From Acanthornis magna (Eukaryota > Chordata > Aves > Passeriformes > Acanthizidae), in contig JAWUZG010000359.1 in assembly GCA_036785705.1 (NCBI GenBank), positions 744,001 through 808,000 of the forward strand: 64,000 bases of DNA, given 5' to 3'. Positions 38,095 through 49,400 of this stretch are shown in pieces. The notes under the pieces were generated by a model. The model ran no database searches and was not told where the DNA came from. It was given only the letters and a program-made list of their open reading frames with translations. Position 1 is the stretch's first letter. Every line of letters starts with the position of its first letter. The position numbers and the translations under genes are program-made.

Positions 38095-41000
38095 GCAAAG
38101 ATTTGGCAGCTGAGCTGCTGCCGGGAGTTGCAGGCGTCTGCCTGACAGTCAGTCCCTTGAGAGTGTCAATGTGCAGTCAGTCCCCTTTCCTAGGGGAGGT
38201 TTTTCTAGCGTGTTCCTCCTTGGAGTGTGTGAGGGCTCCTGCTGGGGAAGTGGACAGCAAGCAAGGGCACTCTTGGTGGTGAAGGGAGAGAGAGCTGCCC
38301 AGGAGTGTTGGTGTGGTGAGTTACATGGAGCTCTACTTGGGAATTGGGTTTTTTTGCTTGCTGTAAGATATGACTGCTTTCCTATTGTTTTCTTAGAGTG
38401 CACTCCATTGTACTCTGTGTAGCCTCCCAGGAGCAGGTTTAGCTTTTCTATGGAGTGGTCAGTAATTGGGATTGAGTTGTCTGTGTCGAATCATTTGTGT
38501 TAGGGAAGAGCTGCTTTTCTAGGAATAGATCAGATGGGCCATTTGTAAGTGCTGCGGGACAGAGTTACTTAAAGCACTGGCTTTAAGTGTGAGGCTGGGA
38601 TTGGATGCAGCCGCCGCCAAGGCTCCTGTGTCTGAGAAGGAGTTGAGAAAGCCAAGGGCTGCTCTCTGGCCCTCGTGACTCAGTGGCCAGGCTGCTCTGG
38701 GAGCCTTTGTGTGAATCTGCCAGCACAGCAGCGACAGATGTCCCCGAGGAGCTTGTGTGAGTGCAGGTGAGATCAGAGCTCTTGAGCAGCCTGGAGAGCC
38801 TGGGGATGTGGCCACGGAGCCGCCAGGATATCTGGTGACCTCGGGGTTCCTATGAGCAGAGGGAGCACTAAGATGTGCCCATGGCACCTGTGTAAGTGCC
38901 TGTGGCTAAAGGGCTCTTTTGCAGCCTGGAGAGCCTTGGCATGTGGCCATGAAGCCACAGTGCGTGTCTGTGACATCAGAGCGCTTTGGCAGCATGGAAA
39001 GGCCTGGAATGGCTGCAGGGGCCAGAAGTGAGTGCCTGTGACATCAGAGCTGTCCAGCAGCAGCAGGGAGACGGAGGGAATGTCACAGGCCATGCCCTGT
39101 GAGTTGCTGTGACAGCGTGGCTCCTTAGCAGCGTGCAGATTGCCGGGATGTTACCCTGCAGGCCCTGGCATTGCCCTGGTCGTGTGTGTTGTTTAGGAAG
39201 ATAGAGAGAGCCCTGGCATGTCCCCCTGGAAGGCCAGGGAGTGGCAGTTGCAAAAGAGCTCCTTAGCACTTAGAGACACGTGGGATGTCCCCATGGAGGC
39301 ACTGTGAGAGCCCGTGACCTCAGAGGTCTTTGGAAGCTGAGAGAGCCCCGGGATGCCATGGGATGTGAGCATGGGGAGCCTGTGGGCAGGTGTGATCTCC
39401 CTGCTTGTGCTGGTGCATCCCCCCCTGCCCTTTTTTCAGGCTGCAGCATGATATGAGAAATGCTGCTGAGGCCTTGGCCTTGACGAAGGCAGCGGGGCTG
39501 AGGTGCTGTGGAGCTTCTGAGAAACACTGTGTGCTGCCTGGAAGTGCTATGTTCTAAGGTGCTCCTGCTTTTTTTGCTTGTTGAACAGACTTTGAAATTT
39601 GTTTTTGCCTGGATGGCATCACATTGGTGTTGTCCCGCGTTCAGGGAAAGCTGCCAATGAGAAGTGGGGCCAGGCTGAAGGCTTGTTGTGACTAAAGGCC
39701 ATGCCTTGGGGCCCTGTAAGCAGGGGTGCCAAAGGAGGCCCTGGCAGCTGTGCTGGGCCGCAGCAGCGGTGAGCAGCAAAGTCCCTGTGCGTGGGGCCTC
39801 TGCCAGCCGGCAGCTGTCCCGTTTGCTGCACTCGGGGGATCCGCGAAGGAGCACGGCTCCTGGGCCCCCGATCCTGCCGCTCCCCGAGGCCTCAGGCTTT
39901 GGCCGCTGAGAAGATGGCAAGGCACATGAAAGGAGTATTTCAGTAGCTTGGAGGGGAATTTTGCCTCGTAGAGCCTCTTTGTGTGCTTGTGGGAGTGCAG
40001 GTGTGCATGCGCTCTCTGCAATGTGGGAGAGGGGCTGCTCTGGTGGATTCAGAAGTGCTTTAGGTTTGTCCCTAAGTTAGGTCTCAAAGTTCCTGCAGTG
40101 CTATGGTAAGGCCTGTGTGGATCCTTTGCTGAGGTCTTGGGTTTCAGCTCAGTTCTAAGTGGAGTGTTGTGTAGTTGAAGTCCAGTTCAGTTGAAATGCC
40201 CTGAACTGCTGTTCCTGCCCTAAGTTGTTGATTTGAATTTGAGTTATCAAGTGAAATGTTGCTCAAGTTGAAGTGCTCCTAAGGGAAGTGCTCTTGAGCC
40301 TTTGAGCCATGTTCTTCTTATCCTGACCCTTTCTCTTCTTTAGAGACACAGCCTCAGAAACACGGACAGACAGACAGAGATAATTTGGGTTTGATTTCAT
40401 TTTGGATTGATTGACTCTGGATTTTTGTTTGTTGCTTTTCCTCGCTGTGCTTTAAGCATGGTGTAAGTAGTAGAGTGAAGCTTGGCAAGGAAGCTTGTCG
40501 TGCTGTGGCTTTTCCATGAAATCTTTCTTTCCCGATAGCTTTCCTATGATTCTTGGAGTGATGTAAAAGTGCCTGTGCCATCACATCTCTTTAGCAGCGT
40601 GGAGCCACCTGGGATGTCAGCACCGAGGTGCTGGGAGTGAGTGCCTGTGACACCAGGGCTTCTGGGCAGCGTGCGGACTCCTGGCGTGTGCCTATGGCTG
40701 TCCTGGGACGGCCTGTGAGCTCAGTGTTCTTTTGAAAGCTGGATAGCTCTGGCGCGTCCCCAGGGAGTTCCTGTGCCAAGATGTGACCTCCTGGCTCTTT
40801 GGCAGCCTGGAGATGGCTGGAGTGTGCCCAGGGGGCAAGTGTGAGTGTCAGGGACTTGCCAGCTCTTGAGGAGGATGGAGGGTGCAGGGATGTCCCCATG
40901 GAGGCCCTGTGAGTGCCCGTGAGCTGGCGGCACCTTAGCAGCGTGAGACTCGTGGGCTGTCAGCCCTGAGAGCCTGTTGAAGGCCGTGATGTGCGTGCAG

Positions 41001-41556
41001 AGAGGTTTGTCAAATGGGAGAGTCGTGGCATGTCCCTATGGAGCCGCTGGGGTTGTGTGTGCCCTCAGTGTTCTTGAGGAGCCTCGAGAGCCCTGGGACG
41101 GCCCCGTGGAAGCGCAGGGAGTGCCTGTGACATAGCAGCGGTGCCTGATGAGATCAAAGGGCCCTGGATGTCAGCTTGGAATGGCTGTGAGTGCCTGAGA
41201 GCACACGTCTGTCTCTCATGGCCGGAGAGCTGTGGCAGGTGCCCATGGTAGGTGTGTGAGTGCAGGTGAGCTCAGGGCTCTGCAGAAGGCTGTAGGCCTG
41301 TGGGCTGTGAGGCTGGAAGGCCTGGGAGTGCTTTGGAGCTGAGTGCTCTGTAGCAGTCGGGAGCCGCCTGGGAGGTTGTAGCAGGATGCTTTGGGCCGGC
41401 TGCTTTGCCTTGGAACGTGGTGCAGGCACTTGGAGCATGTGCTATTTGCAAATGTCTCCAGGTGTCTTTCAGAGGGCCAGCGTGTGTTGTTTTGGCCTTG
41501 AATTCTGCTGAAAGTCCTTCTGGCAAGGAAGCCTGCATGAAGGTGCTGCTAGTGAG
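38095..41556. repeat. Macrosatellite copy 12
   Basis: Full copy, 3462 bp. One G is missing near 41166 (CCCTGGATG instead of CCCTGGGATG). It shares A u1562 and the CACATG state at u1832 with copy 11, and the ACTCCTGG variant near u2585 with copy 9. Confidence 0.97.
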
Positions 41557-44500
41557 GCAAAGATTTGGCAGCTGAGCTGCTGCCGGGAGTTGCAGGCGTC
41601 TGCCTGACAGTCAGTCCCTTGAGAGTGTCAATGTGCAGTCAGTCCCCTTTCCTAGGGGAGGTTTTTCTAGCGTGTTCCTCCTTGGAGTGTGTGAGGGCTC
41701 CTGCTGGGGAAGTGGACAGCAAGCAAGGGCACTCTTGGTGGTGAAGGGAGAGAGAGCTGCCCAGGAGTGTTGGTGTGGTGAGTTACATGGAGCTCTACTT
41801 GGGAATTGGGTTTTTTTGCTTGCTGTAAGATATGACTGCTTTCCTATTGTTTTCTTAGAGTGCACTCCATTGTACTCTGTGTAGCCTCCCAGGAGTAGGT
41901 TTAGCTTTTCTATGGAGTGGTCAGTAATTGGGATTGAGTTGTCTGTGTCGAATCATTTGTGTTAGGGAAGAGCTGCTTTTCTAGGAATAGATCAGATGGG
42001 CCATTTGTAAGTGCTGCGGGACAGAGTTACTTAAAGCACTGGCTTTAAGTGTGAGGCTGGGATTGGATGCAGCCGCCGCCAAGGCTCCTGTGTCTGAGAA
42101 GGAGTTGAGAAAGCCAAGGGCTGCTCTCTGGCCCTCGTGACTCAGTGGCCAGGCTGCTCTGGGAGGCTTTGTGTGAATCTGCCAGCACAGCAGCGACAGA
42201 TGTCCCCGAGGAGCTTGTGTGAGTGCAGGTGAGATCAGAGCTCTTGAGCAGCCTGGAGAGCCTGGGGATGTGGCCACGGAGCCGCCAGGATATCTGGTGA
42301 CCTCGGGGTTCCTATGAGCAGAGGGAGCACTAAGATGTGCCCATGGCACCTGTGTAAGTGCCTGTGGCTAAAGGGCTCTTTTGCAGCCTGGAGAGCCTTG
42401 GCATGTGGCCATGAAGCCACAGTGCGTGTCTGTGACATCAGAGCGCTTTGGCAGCATGGAAAGGCCTGGAATGGCTGCAGGGGCCAGAAGTGAGTGCCTG
42501 TGACATCAGAGCTGTCCAGCAGCAGCAGGGAGACGGAGGGAATGTCACAGGCCATGCCCTGTGAGTTGCTGTGACAGCGTGGCTCCTTAGCAGCGTGCAG
42601 ATTGCCGGGATGTTACCCTGCAGGCCCTGGCATTGCCCTGGTCGTGTGTGTTGTTTAGGAAGATAGAGAGAGCCCTGGCATGTCCCCCTGGAAGGCCAGG
42701 GAGTGGCAGTTGCAAAAGAGCTCCTTAGCACTTAGAGACACGTGGGATGTCCCCATGGAGGCACTGTGAGAGCCCGTGACCTCAGAGGTCTTTGGAAGCT
42801 GAGAGAGCCCCGGGATGCCATGGGATGTGAGCATGGGGAGCCTGTGGGCAGGTGTGATCTCCCTGCTTGTGCTGGTGCATCCCCCCCTGCCCTTTTTTCA
42901 GGCTGCAGCATGATATGAGAAATGCTGCTGAGGCCTTGGCCTTGACGAATGCAGCGGGGCTGAGGTGCTGTGGAGCTTCTGAGAAACACTGTGTGCTGCC
43001 TGGAAGTGCTATGTTCTAAGGTGCTCCTGCTTTTTTTGCTTGTTGAACAGACTTTGAAATTTGTTTTTGCCTGGATGGCATCACATTGGTGTTGTCCCGC
43101 GTTCAGGGAAAGCTGCCGATGAGAAGTGGGGCCAGGCTGAAGGCTTGTTGTGACTAAAGGCCATGCCTTGGGGCCCTGTAAGCAGGGGTGCCAAAGGAGG
43201 CCCTGGCAGCTGTGCTGGGCCGCAGCAGCGGTGAGCAGCAAAGTCCCTGTGCGTGGGGCCTCTGCCAGCCGGCAGCTGTCCCGTTTGCTGCACTCGGGGG
43301 ATCCGCGAAGGAGCACGGCTCCTGGGCCCCCGATCCTGCCGCTCCCCGAGGCCTCAGGCTTTGGCCGCTGAGAAGATGGCAAGGCACGTGAAAGGAGTAT
43401 TTCAGTAGCTTGGAGGGGAATTTTGCGTCCTAGAGCCTCTTTGTGTGCTTGTGGGAGTGCAGGTGTGCATGCGCTCTCTGCAATGTGGGAGAGGGGCTGC
43501 TCTGGTGGATTCAGAAGTGCTTTAGGTTTGTCCCTAAGTTAGGTCTCAAAGTTCCTGCAGTGCTATGGTAAGGCCTGTGTGGATCCTTTGCTGAGGTCTT
43601 GGGTTTCAGCTCAGTTCTAAGTGAAGTGTTGTGTAGTTGAAGTCCAGTTCAGTTGAAATGCCCTGAACTGCTGTTCTTGCCCTAAGTTGTTGATTTGAAT
43701 TTGAGTTATCAAGTGAAATGTTGCTCAAGTTGAAGTGCTCCTAAGGGAAGTGCTCTTGAGCCTTTGAGCCATGTTCTTCTTATCCTGACCCTTTCTCTTC
43801 TTTAGAGACACAGCCTCAGAAACACGGACAGACAGACAGAGATAATTTGGGTTTGATTTCATTTTGGATTGATTGACTCTGGATTTTTGTTTGTTGCTTT
43901 TCCTCGCTGTGCTTTAAGCATGGTGTAAGTAGTAGAGTGAAGCTTGGCAAGGAAGCTTGTCGTGCTGTGGCTTTTCCATGAAATCTTTCTTTCCCGATAG
44001 CTTTCCTATGATTCTTGGAGTGATGTAAAAGTGCCTGTGCCATCACATCTCTTTAGCAGCGTGGAGCCACCTGGGATGTCAGCACCGAGGTGCTGTGAGT
44101 GAGTGCCTGTGACACCAGGGCTTCTGGGCAGTGTGCGGACTGCTGGCGTGTGCCTATGGCTGTCCTGGGACAGCCTGTGAGCTCAGAGCTCTTTTGAAAG
44201 CTGGATAGCTCTGGCGCGTCCCCAGGGAGTTCCTGTGCCAAGATGTGACCTCCTGGCTCTTTGGCAGCCTGGAGATGGCTGGAGTGTGCCCAGGGGGCAA
44301 GTGTGAGTGTCAGGGACTTGCCAGCTCTTGAGGAGGATGGAGGGTGCAGGGATGTCCCCATGGAGGCCCTGTGAGTGCCTGTGAGCTGGCGGCACCTTAG
44401 CAGCGTGAGACTCGTGGGCTGTCAGCCCTGAGAGCCTGTTGAAGGCCGTGATGTGCGTGCAGAGAGGTTTGTCAAATGGGAGAGTCGTGGCATGTCCCTA

Positions 44501-45019
44501 TGGAGCCGCTGGGGTTGTGTGTGCCCTCAGTGTTCTTGAGGAGCCTCGAGAGCCCTGGGATGGCCCCGTGGAAGCGCAGGGAGTGCCTGTGACATAGCAG
44601 CGGTGCCTGATGAGATCAAAGGGCCCTGGGATGTCAGCTTGGAATGGCTGTGAGTGCCTGAGAGCACACGTCTGTCTCTCATGGCCGGAGAGCTGTGGCA
44701 GGTGCCCATGGTAGGTGTGTGAGTGCAGGTGAGCTCAGGGCTCTGCAGAAGGCTGTAGGCCTGTGGGCTGTGAGGCTGGAAGGCCTGGGAGTGCTTTGGA
44801 GCTGAGTGCTCTGTAGCAGTCGGGAGCCACCTGGGAGGTTGTAGCAGGATGCTTTGGGCCGGCTGCTTTGCCTTGGAACGTGGTGCAGGCACTTGGAGCA
44901 TGTGCTATTTGCAAATGTCTCCAGGTGTCTTTCAGAGGGCCAGCGTGTGTTGTTTTGGCCTTGAATTCTGCTGAAAGTCCTTCTGGCAAGGAAGCCTGCA
45001 TGAAGGTGCTGCTAGTGAG
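41557..45019. repeat. Macrosatellite copy 13 (edge copy, divergent 3' half)
   Basis: Last full copy, 3463 bp. Its first half is ordinary (T u299, T u340, G u610, T u1394, C u1791). From about 43427 onward it accumulates roughly ten differences seen in no other copy, for example near 43427-43430, 43677, 44096, 44132, 44172, 44186, 44380, 44561 and 44829. Some of these match the internal 70-bp monomer consensus better than the interior copies do. Confidence 0.97.
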
Positions 45020-46154
45020 GCAAAGATTTGGCAGCTGAGCTGCTGCCGGGAGTTGCAGGCGTCTGCCTGACAGTCAGTCCCTTGAGAGTGTCAATGTGCA
45101 GTCAGTCCCCTTTCCTAGGGGAGGTTTTTCTAGCGTGTTCCTCCTTGGAGTGTGTGAGGGCTCCTGCTGGGGAAGTGGACAGCAAGCAAGGGCACTCTTG
45201 GTGGTGAAGGGAGAGAGAGCTGCCCAGGAGTGTTGGTGTGGTGAGTTACATGGAGCTCTACTTGGGAATTGGGTTTTTTTGCTTGCTGTAAGATATGACT
45301 GCTTTCCTATTGTTTTCATAGAGTGCACTCCATTGTACTCTGTGTAGCCTCCCAGGAGCAGGTTTAGCTTTTCTATGGAGTGGTCAGTAATTGGGATTGA
45401 GTTGTCTGTGTCGAATCATTTGTGCTAGGGAAGAGCTGCTTTTCTAGGAATAGATCAGATGGGCCATTTGTAAGTGCTGCGGGACAGAGTTACTTAAAGC
45501 ACTGGCTTTAAGTGTGAGGCTGGGATTGGATGCAGCCACCGCCAAGGCTCCTGTGTCTGAGAAGGAGTTGAGAAAGCCAAGGGCTGCTCTCTGGCCCTCG
45601 TGACTCAGTGGCCAGGCTGCTCTGGGAGCCTTTGTGTGAATCTGCCAGCACAGCAGTGACAGATGTCCCCGAGGAGCTTGTGTGAGTGCAGGTGAGATCA
45701 GAGCTCTTGAGCAGCCTGGAGAGCCTGGGGATGTGGCCACGGAGCCGCCAGGATATCTGGTGACCTCGGGGTTCCTATGAGCAGAGGGAGCACTAAGATG
45801 TGCCCATGGCACCTGTGTAAGTGCCTGTGGCTAAAGGGCTCTTTTGCAGCCTGGAGAGCCTTGGCATGTGGCCATGAAGCCACAGTGTGTGTCTGTGACA
45901 TCAGAGCGCTTTGGCAGCATGGAAAGGCCTGGAATGGCTGCAGGGGCCAGAGGTGAGTGCCTGTGACATCACAGCTGTCCAGCAGCAGCAGGGAGATGGA
46001 GGGAATGTCACAGGCCATGCCCTGTGAGTTGCTGTGACAGCGTGGCTCCTTAGCAGCGTGCAGATTGCCGGGATGTTACCCTGTAGGCCCTGGCACTGCC
46101 CTGGTCGTGTGTGTTGTTTAGGAAGATAGAGAGAGCCCTGGCATGTCCCCCTGG
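45020..46154. repeat. Macrosatellite copy 14 (truncated at array end)
   Basis: Only u1-u1135 are present; the match ends within CCCCTGG and unique sequence begins at 46155. It carries several private substitutions in 1.1 kb (near 45425, 45538, 45657, 45887, 45971, 45997 and 46096), more per kilobase than interior copies. The truncation falls inside the first ~70-bp monomer block. Confidence 0.97.
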
Positions 46155-46406
46155 CGGCTTCCTAAGAGCGACTACAACAGTAGATTCCTTTGAGTCACTG
46201 GAAGGTTCCGCGGGGCGTCAGCCCTTCCCGAGTGGCCCACACGGCCATGCTCGGGCACCGTCCCCGCCTTCCCCGACCCAGCTCTGCCGGACATGGCCTC
46301 CCTCGGCCTGGCACCGCCCCTGCCCCCTTCAGGCGCTGCCCACCGCGGTGGCAGCGCGCGTTCCTTCCCTTCCTTCCGTCCTTGCCTCCCTTCGCTGCCC
46401 GCGGCC
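46155..46406 (+). promoter_or_regulatory. FBXO15 CpG-island promoter and 5' UTR
   Basis: Unique, GC-rich, CpG-rich sequence between the end of the array and the FBXO15 start codon. It lacks a TATA box. It contains a 12-bp perfect palindrome CCACCGCGGTGG (46340-46351) and a pyrimidine-rich stretch (46361-46398) with an ETS-type site, ACGGAAG on the minus strand (46373-46379). This is typical of housekeeping-type or bidirectional vertebrate promoters. The transcription start cannot be fixed from sequence. The minus strand was read for a divergent first exon (TIMM21 is the human neighbour) and none was recognised. Confidence 0.7.
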
Positions 46407-46426
46407 ATGGCGACAGGCGGCGGTAG
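46407..46426 (+). CDS. FBXO15: FBXO15 exon 1 (start codon)
   Basis: Encodes the first six residues, MATGGG, plus two bases. The ATG sits in a favourable context (GCGGCCATGG). The donor AG|GTGAGC at 46427 joins in frame to an acceptor at 50190/50191. An equally in-frame alternative uses GCG|GTAGGT (exon end 46422) with the acceptor at 50186/50187; the two options differ by four bases on each side and change only one or two residues. Confidence 0.75.
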
Positions 46427-49400
46427 GTGAGCAGGGCCGTGCCGAGCGGGGCCTTCTGCCCTCGGCCGGGGAGGCTGCTGTGGTGTTTTCCCTCAGGTTC
46501 CTCTGCTCCAGCAGCCTGGTTTCTAGCTCTAAACTCTTCACGGCTGTGGTCGTGTACACACCTTCGTGGCCGTGGTGCTCTGCTCTCCCTGGCCCTATGG
46601 AGGTGACCTCGGAATGGGAAAACGCAGGAGCAGGGAGGCCTGGGTTTAACACCTTTTTGTGCCTGGGAAAGGAGGGCTTAACCTTCGGTATGTCCTTCAG
46701 CTTGGAGGAGGTACTATAATGAGCATCCACAAAGTACAGGTTAGTTCAGTGGCTACTCTGTTCAGGGCAGTCGGGCCTTTGTAATAAATAGGAGGTTTTC
46801 ACTATGGAAGGTGTGATTACCTTAATTCTTACAGTACAGGTTTGGCTTCCAAATTTTAAAGTGTCAATCTTAGAGGCTGAGTTTAGAAGGCAGATTTTTC
46901 TGCTAACCCATTTGTACAACCTTGGGTTTCATAGCAGTTCCATTCCTTGTTGTTTTGGGGTTTTTTTTCTTCTTTTTAACCTGTAAATGGATTGGGGTAA
47001 TATCCACCTTTTAATGAGACTGAAATTGTTAGCTGAGGGGAAAAAAAAAAACAAACCCAACCAACCCATGTCAGACTATTATTGTCATTTCTGTTTATCC
47101 GCAGGTATATTTTAACATTTGGAGGTGACAGGTTTTTCACTACTTGAAACTTTAGCTACATGGTTTGAAATGTTACTTGAAAGACAATTGTTTGCTGACC
47201 ATCAAAAAACCAAGGCACATTGCAAATATTATGGGGTGTGAAAGTGAAACTATTGGTACAAAACTGAGCCCCACAGGTTGAAAGCTAATGAAAAAGCAAT
47301 TGAAGTTGTGCTTCTTATGTAAGAGCCTCTCAGTTGGTCTAGAAGTCTGTAAAGAGGGGATGTAACAGCTCTCATTGACTTTTCTCTTAGGCTTATCTGC
47401 CCAAGCTTTGTCAGTGCAATGTAAAAGCATTTTGTTAATGCTAATTTAAAGTCTTAGCACACACAGTACTTGAAAAGTAATTTGTGGATTGGGTTTGCTG
47501 TTTGTTTCTTCACACTTTGAGAATATTTTTGTTTTGGAAGATGCAAAAGTTCAGCTTTTTCTTTTTTTTTTAACTGCAGCTTACAAAAGGAATAGATATT
47601 GCATTAAAGTTTTCAAGGCATGTGTGGGCCAAATTTTTCTTTTCTCAGGTATTTCTCCCTGGAGTGAAGAAGAGGGGGCAGTGGTTCAAATGAGCAAGGA
47701 GGACTGAATAGAGGCAATGCAGGTTATGCTTGTCTAAGGTAGTGGGTTTTAAAATCCAAAATCCAGCTTGTTATCTGAGTTACTGCAGTGCCTGAAGTCT
47801 GTGGAGTTGTGTCCCTGTAGAGTGTGCCCACACTCTCTGCTTTCAGCATGGATTCAGAGCAGAACAGCCTGGGATTTGCTGCTCTGGAGCGTCCAGAAGT
47901 GAGAGCTCTGCTGCTGTTGAACACAGCTTGGGTCTCTAAATCCCTTTAATGGCTTTTGAAAAATACAGTTTGTTGGTGCCTTATCATCTAAGTGTACTTC
48001 TTGATAATGATGCATGAATAAAACCCTTGTTTGAGCACCAGGTTGTGTTTGTTATATGGCTACTGTTTTGTAGTTGTTAATTTAGTTGGTCTATCAGTGG
48101 CTGGCACCCAAGCTGAAATGTGCATGTCTTTTTGTTATGTTTATAACAATTCACACTAAAATGTCTTGGTTGTTTTGGTGGGGTTTTTTTTTTTTGTTTT
48201 GGTTTTTTTTGTGGGTTTTTTTTTCTGTTTTTTTTTGTTTTTGTTTTTTGTATCTGGGGGTTTTTGGGTTTTGTTTGTTTGTTTGTCATTTGTTTGGTTT
48301 TTGTTTTGTTGTTTTGTTGTTTTCTTGGTTGTTTTTTCTTTGTTTTGTTTTGTTTTTTGTTTTTTACATAGCACAGTTGACAGTGTAGACCGGAGTTGTT
48401 AATTTCTTTCGATTCTGTTTTCCTTTGAGCCTAAATGAATCTTAAACCAAGAGCAGTGTGCATTAAAGGTACATGGTACCCAAATACTTCACAATTAGGT
48501 GTTTTGCCCCCATATTGATTGGTTGCCTAGAAACCCAGAGCTGATTTGAGCAGGTGTTGCAAAGTCTGCTGGCAACTTAAAACATCAATAATGCAGAGAA
48601 TGGGGAGCTCTGTCTGCTCGGCGGCATCAGTGGGTATGAAGCATAAGGATTTGATTTACAATTGAAACTCTATCTCCATATTTTTATGTGGATTCATGAC
48701 AGTATTTGCAATTACAGCCTACAAAGTCCTTCCTAGCAGAAAACTTGGGAAAATATGTGACCAGTTGGATTGTAAGAATTTGTGCTAGAAATATGCAAAG
48801 TTCCTTTCTTTTCTCTCCAAACTGTGATGTGCTAATGTTGCCAAAATAGGTTCTTTCACGCTGCTGTGCCAGAGGCCAGTCCACACACAGAGCTGAGGTA
48901 TTTTACCAAATATTTACAGTTCTGCACAGGGGGAGTGCTGGGTGGCAAATCCTACAAAGCCAGCACACCAACTATCGAAGCTTTTTACTATTTCATACAA
49001 TTTACCAAAGGAAAAAATTCATTTTTATTGGCTACAACTTACATAACTTTCTGATTAGTTAGTATTCTGTCTTCCATTGTTTAATGATTCTCTTGCTTCT
49101 CATGCTAATTAGTCCACATGCTCTTTCTCTTCTTTTGTGTCACTGGGTTTCTTGGGTCAGTGGTTGCAAGTTCACACTTCGGGAAGTTGGAGCTGATTTC
49201 AGGAGTTGGTTTTAGAAGTTTTTCCCTTATCTTGGGAGTTCTTCCGGGTGTTCGTGTGGCCTGTAAATCTGCATTCATTGTGTGCACCGTCCGTGGGCAT
49301 CCTTCTTCCCAAGCTTTGTTAACCTCCCCCTAGGTGTGAATTTATTGAAGCATGCCAAGCCCTAAACCTTAACAAAGCAATTCTACCACCAAATAATTTG

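Larger units (their letters stand above)
1..46154. repeat. Macrosatellite array, 3463-bp unit, 13.3 copies
   Basis: The same sequence recurs head-to-tail with a period of 3463 bp. Taking GCAAAGATTTGG as the arbitrary unit start, copies begin at 1, 3464, 6927, 10391, 13854, 17317, 20780, 24243, 27706, 31169, 34632, 38095, 41557 and 45020. The last copy stops after 1135 bp. Copies are the same length within 1 bp and differ at only a few positions each, so the array has been homogenised recently. The plus strand is visibly richer in G and T than in C and A. No transposase, reverse transcriptase or other recognisable domain is present in the unit. Because the window starts inside the array, the total copy number is unknown. 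I do not recognise the family. Confidence 0.98.

Noticed and set aside
46111..46719. 202-codon plus-strand open frame across the array end, promoter and exon 1
   Set aside because: It starts inside the satellite, reads through the CpG island in a frame different from the FBXO15 start and continues into intron 1. High GC content explains its length.
46172..46730. Minus-strand frames in the promoter as a possible TIMM21 first exon
   Set aside because: Their translations do not resemble the TIMM21 N-terminus as I know it, and no good donor leads out of them before the satellite begins.
48077..48402. Long hydrophobic or lysine-rich frames at 48.1-48.4 kb
   Set aside because: They are translations of the T/G-rich low-complexity tract.
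49105..49400. Possible minus-strand LTR or retroelement in intron 1
   Set aside because: The minus strand has an AATAAA-containing stretch and LTR-like feel, but no TG...CA ends, target duplication or remembered family match could be found.
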